Shown here: positions 1 through 7,043 of the stretch, one piece after another | Numbering within the stretch: the stretch's first letter is position 1 | Layout: each line of letters begins with the position of its first letter | Origin: an uncultured Dorea sp. | GTDB taxonomy: Bacteria; Bacillota; Clostridia; Lachnospirales; Lachnospiraceae | DNA length: 17,822 nucleotides | Direction: 5' to 3' | Assembly (NCBI GenBank): GCA_910579335.1 | Contig: CAJTUQ010000057.1 | Span: forward strand, 1 to 17,822 | Notes under the pieces: generated by a model | Databases searched by the model: none | What the model was told of the DNA's origin: nothing | What the model saw: the letters and a program-made list of their open reading frames with translations, nothing else | Made by a program: the position numbers and the translations under genes

Positions 1-99
1 GTTTTCAATAGAAAATATACAGATATCAATCGTGTCCGCATCGGGAAGAGGTATGTTTTTTTTATTCAGACATTCGAGAGAGAGATAGTTTAACTTCAT
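1..99 (-). CDS. 5' end of an unrecognised gene (partial, runs off left edge)
   Basis: Reading the minus strand from an ATG at 99-97 gives 33 uninterrupted codons to the window edge, beginning MKLNYLSLEC and continuing through IPLPDADTIDICIF. A clear AGGAG ribosome site lies 5 nt upstream (105-109 on the minus strand), and an extended -10 promoter sits just before that. Together these make a true gene start likely even though only 33 residues are visible. I do not recognise the family from this fragment. There is no signal peptide or membrane segment in the visible part. The gene is divergent from the pilus operon, with which it shares the 100-462 region. Confidence 0.6.
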   Translation of the reverse strand, partial: MKLNYLSLECLNKKNIPLPDADTIDICIFSIEN

Positions 100-131
100 A
101 CAAACTCCTTTTCGGAATTAAATTACCGTTT

Positions 132-140
132 ATTATACCA
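132..140 (-). promoter_or_regulatory. Extended -10 promoter for the leftward partial gene
   Basis: On the minus strand this reads TGGTATAAT, which is a perfect TATAAT hexamer preceded by the TGn extended -10 element. The hexamer itself is 132-137. No good -35 is seen at the usual distance, which is common for extended -10 promoters. It lies about 35 bp upstream of the minus-strand ATG. Confidence 0.5.
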
Positions 141-276
141 ATCATATAGGATATACACATAATTAATCAAGAAAAATATACTTCCATGCTTAAAATTTAT
201 TTTCAGAATAATTAGAGAAATTTTTTGTCGAATTTTGGTAGGTATTCACAAAGATTGAAGTTTTTGAAAAAAATGG

Positions 277-305
277 TGGACAGACGGAAGATGAGAGATT
301 ATAAT
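277..305 (+). promoter_or_regulatory. Probable promoter of the Tad pilus operon
   Basis: TGGACA (277-282) and TATAAT (300-305) are separated by exactly 17 bp, so 11 of 12 positions match the sigma-A consensus. Transcription would begin near 312, giving a leader of about 150 nt before the first gene at 463. No comparably good promoter is seen between the genes up to 8753, which fits a single long transcript. Confidence 0.6.
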
Positions 306-312
306 CGGTTTC

Positions 313-334
313 ACAAGTCGAGTCGAGGACTTGT
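313..334 (+). promoter_or_regulatory. 5' leader hairpin of the pilus operon
   Basis: ACAAGTC (313-319) and GACTTGT (328-334) form a perfect 7-bp stem around an 8-nt loop, GAGTCGAG. It would sit at the extreme 5' end of the transcript if transcription starts near 312. No T-run follows, so it is not a terminator. Possible roles are mRNA stabilisation or a protein or RNA contact. Confidence 0.4.
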
Positions 335-369
335 ATCTGATTGGTTTATCTATTGACAGTTTCAGGTAG

Positions 370-389
370 TTCTAAGAATTTCTAAGAAT
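370..389 (+). repeat. Tandem 10-bp direct repeat in the pilus operon leader
   Basis: The 10-mer TTCTAAGAAT occurs twice back to back (370-379 and 380-389) with no mismatch. Each copy is itself an imperfect palindrome with arms TTCT and AGAA. The spacing is one helical turn, so two protein units could bind the same face of the DNA. No other copy was noticed in the window. Confidence 0.5.
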
Positions 390-448
390 CCAGGCCAGTA
401 TCGGTCAAAATTCACAGGAAAAAGAAAAATTGCAAAAACAAAAGAAAC

Positions 449-463
449 AGGGGTGGTAGTATG
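449..463 (+). promoter_or_regulatory. Ribosome site that decides the GTG start of the TadZ-like gene
   Basis: AGGGGTGG (449-456) lies 6 nt before GTG at 463. The nearer ATG at 461 is followed at once by TGA (ATGTGA), so it cannot start the protein. The coding frame must therefore begin at the GTG. Confidence 0.6.
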
Positions 464-1377
464 TGAAGAGTAAAAATCTTATAATATGCGATGCGGAGGA
501 GGACTATGCGAAGGCGCTTGCTGCTTTTTTTCTAAGAAAAAAGGAGATGATGCTTCAAGTCCAGGTGTGCAGCAGCATAGAGCATGCGGCTTTTCTGGGA
601 GAGAAGCTTCGTGCGGATATTTTACTGGTGTCGCCGGAATATGCGCCGGAGGTACGGCAGAAAATAGATGCGGAAAAAGTAATTCTATTAAGCGACGGGA
701 ACATGCATGGGGAGTATCAGGAGCTTCCGGTATTGTATAAATATCAGCCGGGAGAAAAGCTTTTAAACAGCATTATCAGAGAATGCGCAGAAATATTCGA
801 AGCAGGGGTGGTCCGGGGCGTTTGCGGGAACCGGCAGCAAAAGATTATCGGGGTGTTTTCACCTGTACACCGCATTGGAAAGACAGCATATGCGTTGAGG
901 CTTGGGGAGGATTTGGCGGAGTCGGAGAATGTACTGTATATGAATCTGGAAATTTATGCAGGACTGGGAGGGCATTTTGAACAAAACAGCCAGACACTGG
1001 CGGATGTTATTTACTATGCCGGACAGGAAAAAGGAAATCTTGGACTGATGCTTACAACACTGGTATGCCACAGGGGAAATCTGGATTATCTACAGCCCGT
1101 GCCAGTGTCTGAGGATATAAAAGGAATCCGGGGAACGGAGTGGGGTGAGCTGGCTAATAAGATATTGGAGCAAAGCATTTACGATACGCTGGTTTTAGAC
1201 ATCGGCGACTTTATACCGGAGCTTTATAAACTTTTAAAATGCTGTACGGAGCTTCATATGCTTATTCTGGAGGATGAATATTCAAGAGCAAAGGTTTTGC
1301 AGTTTGAACAGGAGATGCACCTTCTGGGACAGGAGGACATATTGAAGAAAATCATCCGAAAAGGAGGGAATGCATGA
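463..1377 (+). CDS. tadZ: TadZ/CpaE-like pilus assembly ATPase with degenerate Walker A
   Basis: Likely cytoplasmic protein that positions the Tad pilus machine. The 304 residues fit the TadZ/CpaE layout: an N-terminal receiver-like region (about 1-112, with LIICDAEEDY at 6-15 recalling the acidic pocket of response regulators) and then a MinD/ParA-like domain (about 127-300). The nucleotide loop reads SPVHRIGKT (133-141). The GKT core is present, but the KGG part of the deviant Walker A is replaced by VHR, so the signature lysine is missing. LDIGD (245-249) resembles the Walker B strand. It starts at GTG 463, is the first gene of the operon, and overlaps cpaF by 4 bp (ATGA). The family assignment rests on this layout plus position. 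ATP hydrolysis is uncertain because of the altered loop. Confidence 0.75.
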   Translation: MKSKNLIICDAEEDYAKALAAFFLRKKEMMLQVQVCSSIEHAAFLGEKLRADILLVSPEYAPEVRQKIDAEKVILLSDGNMHGEYQELPVLYKYQPGEKLLNSIIRECAEIFEAGVVRGVCGNRQQKIIGVFSPVHRIGKTAYALRLGEDLAESENVLYMNLEIYAGLGGHFEQNSQTLADVIYYAGQEKGNLGLMLTTLVCHRGNLDYLQPVPVSEDIKGIRGTEWGELANKILEQSIYDTLVLDIGDFIPELYKLLKCCTELHMLILEDEYSRAKVLQFEQEMHLLGQEDILKKIIRKGGNA

Positions 1378-2603
1378 TTGAGGCGGAGCAGCTCCATGCA
1401 AGGGTTCTGGAAGAATTAGATTTGACCAGGGAGGTGGAGGATGAAGAGCTTACAAGAATCATCCATCATGTATTAAAAGAAGCCGGAGAGAGGGAGTATA
1501 TGTCTCTCAGCGACAGAACGGCGCTTGGCCGGGACCTCTTTAATGCGTTCCGCAAATTGGATTTGCTGCAGGAGTTTTTGGAGGATGAAGAAATCACAGA
1601 GATAATGATTAACGGCACCCAGAATATTTTTTATGAGAAGGACGGGCGGCTGTATCAGTCTGAAAAAAGATTTATGTCGAAGGAAAAGCTAGAGGACGTA
1701 ATCCAGCAGATTGCGGCAGGCTCGAACCGTCTTGTCAACGAAGCGTCGCCGATTGTGGACGCCAGGCTGCCGGACGGCGGGAGGGTAAATGTTATACTGG
1801 CTCCGGTGGCGCTCAATGGCCCGATTGTTACGATTCGGAAGTTTCCGAAAGAGGCCGTAACGATGCAGCAGCTTATTGCATGGGGGTCGGTCAGCGAAGA
1901 GGTTGCCGCAATATTAGCCGTATATGTGGCAGCAGGATACAACATATTTATCAGCGGCGGGACCGGCTCCGGCAAGACTACATTTCTAAATGCGCTTTCG
2001 CAGTATATTCCAAAAGATGAAAGAATTATAACGATAGAGGATAATGCAGAGTTAAAGATACAAGGCATTGCCAATCTGGTAAGCTTAGAAGCCAGAAATG
2101 CCAATTCGGAAGGGACGGGGCAGGTAACGATAAGGGAGCTGATTAAGTCGGCGCTTCGTATGCGCCCCACAAGGATTATCGTCGGGGAGGTGCGTTCGGC
2201 GGAGGCAATTGATATGCTCCAGGCACTTAACACAGGGCATGACGGAAGCCTTAGCACAGGACATGCAAATAGTCCGAAGGATATGCTCAGCCGCCTGGAA
2301 ACGATGGTGCTCATGGGTATGGAAATGCCGCTTCCGGCGATTCGCAGACAGATTGCTTCGGGCATAGATTTAATTGTACACTTGGGCAGGCTTAGAGATA
2401 AAAGCAGAAAAGTGCTGGAGGTTACAGAAATATTGGATTACCAGAACGGAGAAATACTGCTTGCGCCGATTTTTTGCTTTGAAGAAACAGGAGAAAAACA
2501 TGGGAAGATTCAAGGAATTTGGAAAAAGGTTCATGGGCTCACACACACGGGAAAGCTGCTGGCAGCAGGCTATAGAGAAGAGGCAGAAGCTGTTGATGAT
2601 TAG
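1374..2603 (+). CDS. cpaF: CpaF/TadA-type secretion ATPase (pilus motor)
   Basis: Hexameric cytoplasmic AAA+-like ATPase of the type II/IV secretion superfamily that powers Tad pilus assembly. In its 409 residues, the N-terminal domain (about 1-150) precedes the RecA-like core. Visible motifs are Walker A GGTGSGKT (195-202), the Asp-box strand IITIEDNAEL (218-227), Walker B RIIVGEVRSAE (267-277), and the His-box TGHDGSLSTGHANS (287-300), which is diagnostic of this family. All key residues are present and the length is normal. The ATG overlaps the tadZ-like stop (ATGA), suggesting translational coupling. The 3' end overlaps tadB by 104 bp. Confidence in the family is very high. Confidence 0.95.
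   Translation: MIEAEQLHARVLEELDLTREVEDEELTRIIHHVLKEAGEREYMSLSDRTALGRDLFNAFRKLDLLQEFLEDEEITEIMINGTQNIFYEKDGRLYQSEKRFMSKEKLEDVIQQIAAGSNRLVNEASPIVDARLPDGGRVNVILAPVALNGPIVTIRKFPKEAVTMQQLIAWGSVSEEVAAILAVYVAAGYNIFISGGTGSGKTTFLNALSQYIPKDERIITIEDNAELKIQGIANLVSLEARNANSEGTGQVTIRELIKSALRMRPTRIIVGEVRSAEAIDMLQALNTGHDGSLSTGHANSPKDMLSRLETMVLMGMEMPLPAIRRQIASGIDLIVHLGRLRDKSRKVLEVTEILDYQNGEILLAPIFCFEETGEKHGKIQGIWKKVHGLTHTGKLLAAGYREEAEAVDD
2489..2502 (+). promoter_or_regulatory. Ribosome site that fixes the tadB start inside cpaF
   Basis: AGGAG at 2489-2493 lies 6 nt before ATG 2500. The longer open frame from ATG 2374 has no ribosome site and would add 42 residues of out-of-frame cpaF sequence, so 2500 is preferred. 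Confidence 0.6.
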
Positions 2604-3288
2604 CAGGTCATCAGGAATGGTGTTTTTGACGGTGTGGCTTTATTACCGTTCGGCATGGCCGGCAATGGTCTTATGGCCTTTGGGGGTCTGGCATTACCGG
2701 AGGCTGGAAAAAGAGTGCGCAGAAAGGAAAAAGAGTGAATTTCTTGTACAGTTTAAGGAAGCCATACAGAGTATGGCATCGTCCCTGCACACAGGTTATT
2801 CTGTGGAGAATGCGGTGAAAGAGACGCAAAAGGAAATGCTGCTTATGTACCGCAAGGAGGAAATGATATGCAGGGAATTAAGATTTATGGTACAGCAGAT
2901 ATATATTCATATACCCGTGGAACAGATTTTTGAGGAGTTTGCCGCAAGGGTCCGGCTGGACGACGTCCGCAATTTTGCAAGTGTATTTGCAGCAGCAAGA
3001 CGGAGCGGCGGAGATATGACGGCGATTATTCAGAATACGGTAAACCAGATTGGGGACAAGATTGATGTCCGGCGGGAAATAGATACGCTTCTCGCTGCAA
3101 AAAGATATGAATTTAAAGTAATGTCTGTCATCCCGTATGTGATTATCGCATATATGGCGCTTAGTTTTCCGGAATTTACGGACTGCCTTTATAAAAATCC
3201 AGTTGGAGCGGGGGTGATGAGCGTATGTCTGGGAGTTTATCTGGCAGCCTGCGTACTTGGCGCAAGGCTGGTAAACATAGAGGTCTGA
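2500..3288 (+). CDS. tadB: TadB-type inner-membrane platform protein (T2SF family)
   Basis: Integral membrane protein of the GspF/T2SF family that works with TadC and the CpaF motor. From ATG 2500 it has 262 residues: a charged N-terminus, a hydrophobic segment or hairpin (about 39-66), the cytoplasmic helical T2SF domain (about 80-205, including FKEAIQSMASSLHTGYSVENA and RRSGGDMTAIIQ), then two hydrophobic segments (about 206-222 and 236-256). This matches TadB of Clostridia in length and order. The open frame extends upstream to 2374, but the good ribosome site favours 2500. The gene overlaps cpaF by 104 bp and tadC by 64 bp. Confidence 0.88.
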   Translation: MGRFKEFGKRFMGSHTRESCWQQAIEKRQKLLMISRSSGMVFLTVWLYYRSAWPAMVLWPLGVWHYRRLEKECAERKKSEFLVQFKEAIQSMASSLHTGYSVENAVKETQKEMLLMYRKEEMICRELRFMVQQIYIHIPVEQIFEEFAARVRLDDVRNFASVFAAARRSGGDMTAIIQNTVNQIGDKIDVRREIDTLLAAKRYEFKVMSVIPYVIIAYMALSFPEFTDCLYKNPVGAGVMSVCLGVYLAACVLGARLVNIEV

Positions 3289-4493
3289 TATTATTTGGAA
3301 TTGTACTGGTGTTTTTTGGAGGAACGCTTTTGCTGGCCGTTGATTTTAAAGTGTCCAGAACGGCTATTGAAGGGGGATTGGAGAGAAATCCCTATGGAGA
3401 GGGCGGCAGGATAGAGGAATTGGAGGTATCGGCAGCGAACGAAGCGAGGGAAAAGATAAAAGTGCAGGTATCTGAAAAGGCGTATTCGGGCGATGAACTG
3501 TACAGTATGTTTCGCAGATGCATGAAAGAGATGGATAACCGGATACTTGGAGATAATAAAAGCCTTGATCATATTGAATCGGATATGAACCTCATTACAA
3601 AAATTGAGGGCATTCCGGTGGAGATTTCATGGGAGCTGGACCGTTATGACGTAATGAACGTATATGGGGAGCTTCAGGAGACGGAGCTTGCAAAGGAAGG
3701 GACGCAGGTTCGAATCAAGGCGGTGCTGACATATAGTGAAAACACTGAAAAACAGGCGCTGTATGAGTGTACGGCGATGATATTTCCAAGGACATTAAAA
3801 GAGGGAGAGCGTCAGGCGGCAGAGATAGAAAGGCTCACGAATGAGGCGGATAAAAATACACAGACGAAAAGCACGCTTGACCTGCCAAAGCAGATAGGCG
3901 GGAAACCGCTGGTATTTTTTCGGATGATGGACAGCCGGGGAGCAGTGTTGATGACTATGGCGGTTTTAACGGGGTTACTGCTTTTGGCTCTTGATAAACA
4001 GAATCAGGAAAAGGAACTGTTAAAAAGGCGGGCGCAGATGCAGCTTGACTACCCGGAAATCATCTGTAAGCTTACGCTTCTGCTAGGTGCGGGAATGACA
4101 GTAAGGAGAGCGTGGAAAAAGATTACGGCGGATTATGAGGAGGAAAAGCATATATGGGGAACCAGATATGCCTATGAGGAGATGAAACAGACAAGCAACG
4201 AGATGGACAGCGGTATTGCGGAGACGGAAAGCTACGAGCGGTTCGGCAGACGGTGCGGCCTGCAGTCATATATTAAGCTGGGAGCGATTCTTTCACAAAA
4301 TCTGCGTAAAGGAACAAAAGGAATGATTCAAATCCTGCAGACAGAAGCTGCGCAGTCTTTCGAGGAAAGAAAGTCCAGAGCAAAAAGGCTTGGGGAGGAA
4401 GCAGGGACGAAACTTCTTGCGCCGATGTTTTTAATGCTTGCGGTTGTATTGGTTATCGTGATTGTGCCGGCGTTTCTGTCTGTACAAATGTAA
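3225..4493 (+). CDS. tadC: TadC-type platform protein with a large external insertion
   Basis: Second T2SF-family platform protein, 422 residues. The first membrane segment (about 19-39) is followed by roughly 195 mostly hydrophilic residues predicted to lie outside the membrane (about 40-235). A second segment follows (237-257), then the cytoplasmic T2SF domain (about 265-395, with LDYPEIICKLTLLLGAGMT at 274-292) and a C-terminal membrane segment (399-420). Plain TadC proteins are nearer 300 residues. The extra domain, with NPYGEGGRIEELEV near its start, is in my recollection usual for Lachnospiraceae forms. ATG 3225 lies within the tadB 3' end, behind a G-rich GGGGGTGA stretch that may serve as ribosome site. 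Twenty-two bases separate it from the pilin gene. Confidence 0.85.
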   Translation: MSGSLSGSLRTWRKAGKHRGLILFGIVLVFFGGTLLLAVDFKVSRTAIEGGLERNPYGEGGRIEELEVSAANEAREKIKVQVSEKAYSGDELYSMFRRCMKEMDNRILGDNKSLDHIESDMNLITKIEGIPVEISWELDRYDVMNVYGELQETELAKEGTQVRIKAVLTYSENTEKQALYECTAMIFPRTLKEGERQAAEIERLTNEADKNTQTKSTLDLPKQIGGKPLVFFRMMDSRGAVLMTMAVLTGLLLLALDKQNQEKELLKRRAQMQLDYPEIICKLTLLLGAGMTVRRAWKKITADYEEEKHIWGTRYAYEEMKQTSNEMDSGIAETESYERFGRRCGLQSYIKLGAILSQNLRKGTKGMIQILQTEAAQSFEERKSRAKRLGEEAGTKLLAPMFLMLAVVLVIVIVPAFLSVQM

Positions 4494-4515
4494 AAAATAA
4501 GAAGGAGGATACAAT

Positions 4516-4704
4516 ATGTGGAGAATATGGTGTTTGAAAAACAGGGTAAGGGAAATTCTGACAGAGAAAAAAGGTGTGGGAGTAGTGGAGATTATTTTGA
4601 TTCTTGTAGTCCTTATCGGTCTTGTCATTATCTTTAAGTCACAGCTCACCAGTCTGGTGCAGAATATTTTCAAAAAAATAACAAGTGAAAGCTCCGGAAT
4701 CTAG
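4516..4704 (+). CDS. Flp1-like type IVb prepilin (major pilin candidate)
   Basis: Sixty-two-residue prepilin, the likely main structural subunit. A basic leader ends KKG (18-20), and predicted cleavage after Gly20 gives a mature 42-residue peptide starting VGVVEIILIL with the conserved glutamate at position +5. The hydrophobic helix (21-40) is followed by a short polar tail. This matches the Flp1-like pilin family of Firmicutes, which differs from proteobacterial Flp by lacking the E-Y pair; here it is E-I. A strong AAGGAGG site (4502-4508) lies 7 nt upstream, the best in the operon, as expected for an abundant subunit. The prepilin peptidase is encoded downstream at 7044. Confidence 0.88.
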   Translation: MWRIWCLKNRVREILTEKKGVGVVEIILILVVLIGLVIIFKSQLTSLVQNIFKKITSESSGI

Positions 4705-4708
4705 CAAG

Positions 4709-6073
4709 ATGGTAAAAGCGGAGATAACAGCATTTTTAAGTCTTATATTTATCTTGCTTGTAACCTTTATTGGAGGAATTATGGAAAGCGCGTCGATTCA
4801 GATGGCAAAAAGCTACCGCCGCACAGATATGAATCGGGCAATGGAGTGTGTATTTGCCGAGTACCAGAGAGAACTTTTAGAGGAATATGATATATTTGCC
4901 CTGGAAGGGACGTATGAGTGCGGCGAGTATTCGGACAAGCTCATAGAAAACCGTCTGGCATATTTTGGTGCGGATGATATGGAAAATTCCATCCGAAAAA
5001 TCAGATTTTTGACAGACAATGGCGCACAGGCTTTTTGCGAACAGACGGCGTATTATATGGAACATAAGTATGGGCTGGGGCGTTTGAAAGATAAGCTTTC
5101 CATGACAGATGAATGGAGGGCTCAAAAAGAAAAGGCGGATAGTTATGAGAAAGAAAGCCGCAAGAAGGAAGAGGAGCTTCAAAGTCTTCTAAAGGAAGCT
5201 CAAGGCGGGCTGCCAAAGCAGGATAATCCGATTGCACATGTCTCGCAGTTAAAAAAACGGCCGCTGCTGGAATTAATCATGCCGGAGGGCAAAGCGGTTT
5301 CCGATAAAAAAATCAATTTGGATGAAAGCCTGATAAACAGGAAGAAAAATAAAGGCCGCGGCGATTTTTCGGAAACCAAAGGAGAAAGCAAGGCGATGTC
5401 TTCCATTCTGTTTGGCGAATATTTGTTGGAGCATTTTTCTATGGCGACAGATAAAGATTGCAACAAAGCGCTGGATTACGAGCTGGAATATATCTGTGCC
5501 GGAAAGGGCAGCGACAGGGAGAACCTTGAGGCGGCAGCAAAAAAACTGATATTGATTCGTTTTGCGTCGAATTATCTGTTCTTGCAGAACAGTGCGTCAA
5601 GACGGGCGGAGGCAGAAGCCCTGGCACTGACTTTGTGCACGGCGGCGGCTCTTCCGGCGCTATGCCAGGCAGCAGCCCAGGTGATACTTTTAGCATGGGC
5701 GTTCGGAGAATCAATCATAGATATGAGGACGCTTTTAGGAGAAGGCAGAGTACCTCTTGCAAAATCCGAAAACAGCTGGCAGCTGTCGATTTCAGGACTT
5801 ATGAAGCTTGGGCAAAGCGGCGCTGTAAACGATGGAAGCGGTTGCGGGGACGGACTTTTGTACCGGGATTATCTCAGAATGCTGTTGTTTTTGGAAAAAA
5901 GGGAGAAAACCGGGCTGCGGGCGTTGGATGTGATTGAGCAGAATTTGAAAAAGGTGCATGGAGCCGGATATTTCAAAGCGGACTACTGTATCAGCAAGAT
6001 GGAAATAAAAAGTACGGCCCGGCTGCGCCGGGGTATTTCATACACATTTTGCACCGGTTTCGGCTATCGCTGA
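4709..6073 (+). CDS. DUF5702-type membrane-anchored pilus-locus protein
   Basis: About 454 residues with one N-terminal membrane segment (KAEITAFLSLIFILLVTFIG, about 3-22) and a long external region. The N-terminus and the MESASIQMAKSY / EYDIFALEG signatures match DUF5702 proteins, which I recall from Tad loci of Clostridia. Function is unknown, and a minor-pilin or scaffold role is inference. No G|xxxxE cleavage site is seen. A Lys/Glu-rich stretch (about residues 125-165) suggests a coiled coil, and a second hydrophobic region lies near 305-340 (ALALTLCTAAALPALCQAAAQV). The frame is also open from GTG 4685, which would overlap the pilin end by 20 bp but has no ribosome site. I chose ATG 4709, which has only a weak GGA upstream. 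Confidence 0.75.
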   Translation: MVKAEITAFLSLIFILLVTFIGGIMESASIQMAKSYRRTDMNRAMECVFAEYQRELLEEYDIFALEGTYECGEYSDKLIENRLAYFGADDMENSIRKIRFLTDNGAQAFCEQTAYYMEHKYGLGRLKDKLSMTDEWRAQKEKADSYEKESRKKEEELQSLLKEAQGGLPKQDNPIAHVSQLKKRPLLELIMPEGKAVSDKKINLDESLINRKKNKGRGDFSETKGESKAMSSILFGEYLLEHFSMATDKDCNKALDYELEYICAGKGSDRENLEAAAKKLILIRFASNYLFLQNSASRRAEAEALALTLCTAAALPALCQAAAQVILLAWAFGESIIDMRTLLGEGRVPLAKSENSWQLSISGLMKLGQSGAVNDGSGCGDGLLYRDYLRMLLFLEKREKTGLRALDVIEQNLKKVHGAGYFKADYCISKMEIKSTARLRRGISYTFCTGFGYR

Positions 6074-6128
6074 CATCCTGTAAGGATTGCATGCGGGGCT
6101 TGATAAAATGAAAAGGAGGTGAAGACAG

Positions 6129-7019
6129 ATGCTCTTTTGGAGTTCTGAATATCTTATTATTAATATTTTAAACATCCCCAAGAAAAATTATGAAGAAAGG
6201 AGAACGATTCGTTTGACATTCAATGGTATACTCCCCACACAAAATACCAGTCTCATATGCTCTAAAAGGGCATCTGCCTTCGCCTCCTTAAAGGGAAGCA
6301 TTACCGCGGAGGCTGCTATGGCGGTTCCGATATTTTTCTTCGCGGCGGTCTGCCTTTTATATCTGATGGAAATTATGGCGGTTCAGACTGCCATGCGCTC
6401 AGGACTTCAATATGCAGGGAAGACGGCGGCTCAGGAGGCATGCATGGCGGCGGTGGTATCCCCGTCAAAGGTAAAGACGGATGTGGTGAATGCCATTGGC
6501 GCCGAACGTTTGGATAGAAGTATCGTGGAGGGAGGAAGCGGAGGGGTTGACTGCAGCGCCTCCAAAGTATCGCCGCTTTCCGGCATTGGAGAATTGTCCG
6601 TCAAATATAAAATACGCATCCCTGTTCCCGTGTTTCATATAGCGCTTTTGTCCTTTGAGGACAGAATGCAGCTTAAAATATGGAACGGATATAAAAAAGC
6701 AGGATTCGGAGAAAAAAAGAAAGGGCTGGTATATGTGACGGAGACCGGACTGGTGTACCACAAAAATTATCACTGTACGCATCTTGACTTGTCCATTCGC
6801 ATGGTAAATTCAGAAGATGTAAAAAAGCTCCGCAATGAAAGCGGCGGAATCTATCATGCGTGCGAACGGTGCAAGGGAGGAAGCGGCGGCGTCTATATTA
6901 CAGATACAGGGGACCGTTATCACAGCTCTTTATCATGCGGCGGGCTGAAACGGACGGTCTATGCAATTCCTCTTTCAGAAGCGGCGGGGAAGCGGGCATG
7001 TTCAAAGTGCGGAAAGTAA
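6129..7019 (+). CDS. TadE-like pseudopilin with two Cys/His-rich C-terminal repeats
   Basis: A 296-residue pseudopilin-like protein. A class III prepilin motif is visible: KG|SITAE (55-61), with Gly56 as cleavage site and Glu61 at +5, followed by a hydrophobic helix (62-80). The middle part (about 85-190) is a TadE-like external domain. The end carries two homologous units: VYVTETGLVYH...C216...C245ERC248 and VYITDTGDRYH...C270...C291SKC294. Each has a YxTxTGxxYH core, a Cys, and a CxxC, suggesting zinc binding or disulfides. A near-perfect AGGAGGTGA site (6114-6122) supports ATG 6129. This gives an unusually long 56-residue leader. A TTG at 6213 with its own AAAGGAG (6196-6202) would shorten it to 28. 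Confidence 0.78.
   Translation: MLFWSSEYLIINILNIPKKNYEERRTIRLTFNGILPTQNTSLICSKRASAFASLKGSITAEAAMAVPIFFFAAVCLLYLMEIMAVQTAMRSGLQYAGKTAAQEACMAAVVSPSKVKTDVVNAIGAERLDRSIVEGGSGGVDCSASKVSPLSGIGELSVKYKIRIPVPVFHIALLSFEDRMQLKIWNGYKKAGFGEKKKGLVYVTETGLVYHKNYHCTHLDLSIRMVNSEDVKKLRNESGGIYHACERCKGGSGGVYITDTGDRYHSSLSCGGLKRTVYAIPLSEAAGKRACSKCGK
6196..6215 (+). promoter_or_regulatory. Second ribosome site and possible TTG start inside the TadE-like gene
   Basis: AAAGGAG at 6196-6202 lies 10 nt before an in-frame TTG at 6213. If used, the prepilin leader would be 28 residues, closer to normal than the 56 from ATG 6129. The ATG has the stronger site, so this remains an alternative. Confidence 0.3.
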
Positions 7020-7043
7020 AAGTAACGGAAAGGATAAAAAGAA

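Larger units (their letters stand above)
100..462. other. Divergent intergenic region between the leftward gene and the pilus operon
   Basis: This 363-bp AT-rich stretch has no credible gene. It holds a leftward extended -10 promoter (132-140), a rightward promoter (277-305), a 7-bp stem hairpin (313-334), a TTGACA hexamer (353-358) that has no good -10 partner, a perfect tandem repeat of a 10-mer (370-389), and the ribosome site of the first pilus gene (449-456). I saw no riboswitch core that I recognise, including no c-di-GMP-I or -II core, although such switches do control pili in some Clostridia. Confidence 0.6.

Noticed and set aside
306..462. c-di-GMP riboswitch in the pilus leader
   Set aside because: Such switches precede some clostridial pilus genes, but I find none of the conserved core sequences here.
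1655..2365. A 236-codon open frame on the minus strand inside cpaF
   Set aside because: It lies wholly opposite a clear CpaF gene with intact motifs, has no ribosome site I can see, and its translation is Ser/Ile/Leu/Pro-rich shadow sequence.
2374..2499. Upstream extension of tadB
   Set aside because: There is no ribosome site, and the extra 42 residues are cpaF read in another frame. ATG 2500 has a good AGGAG.
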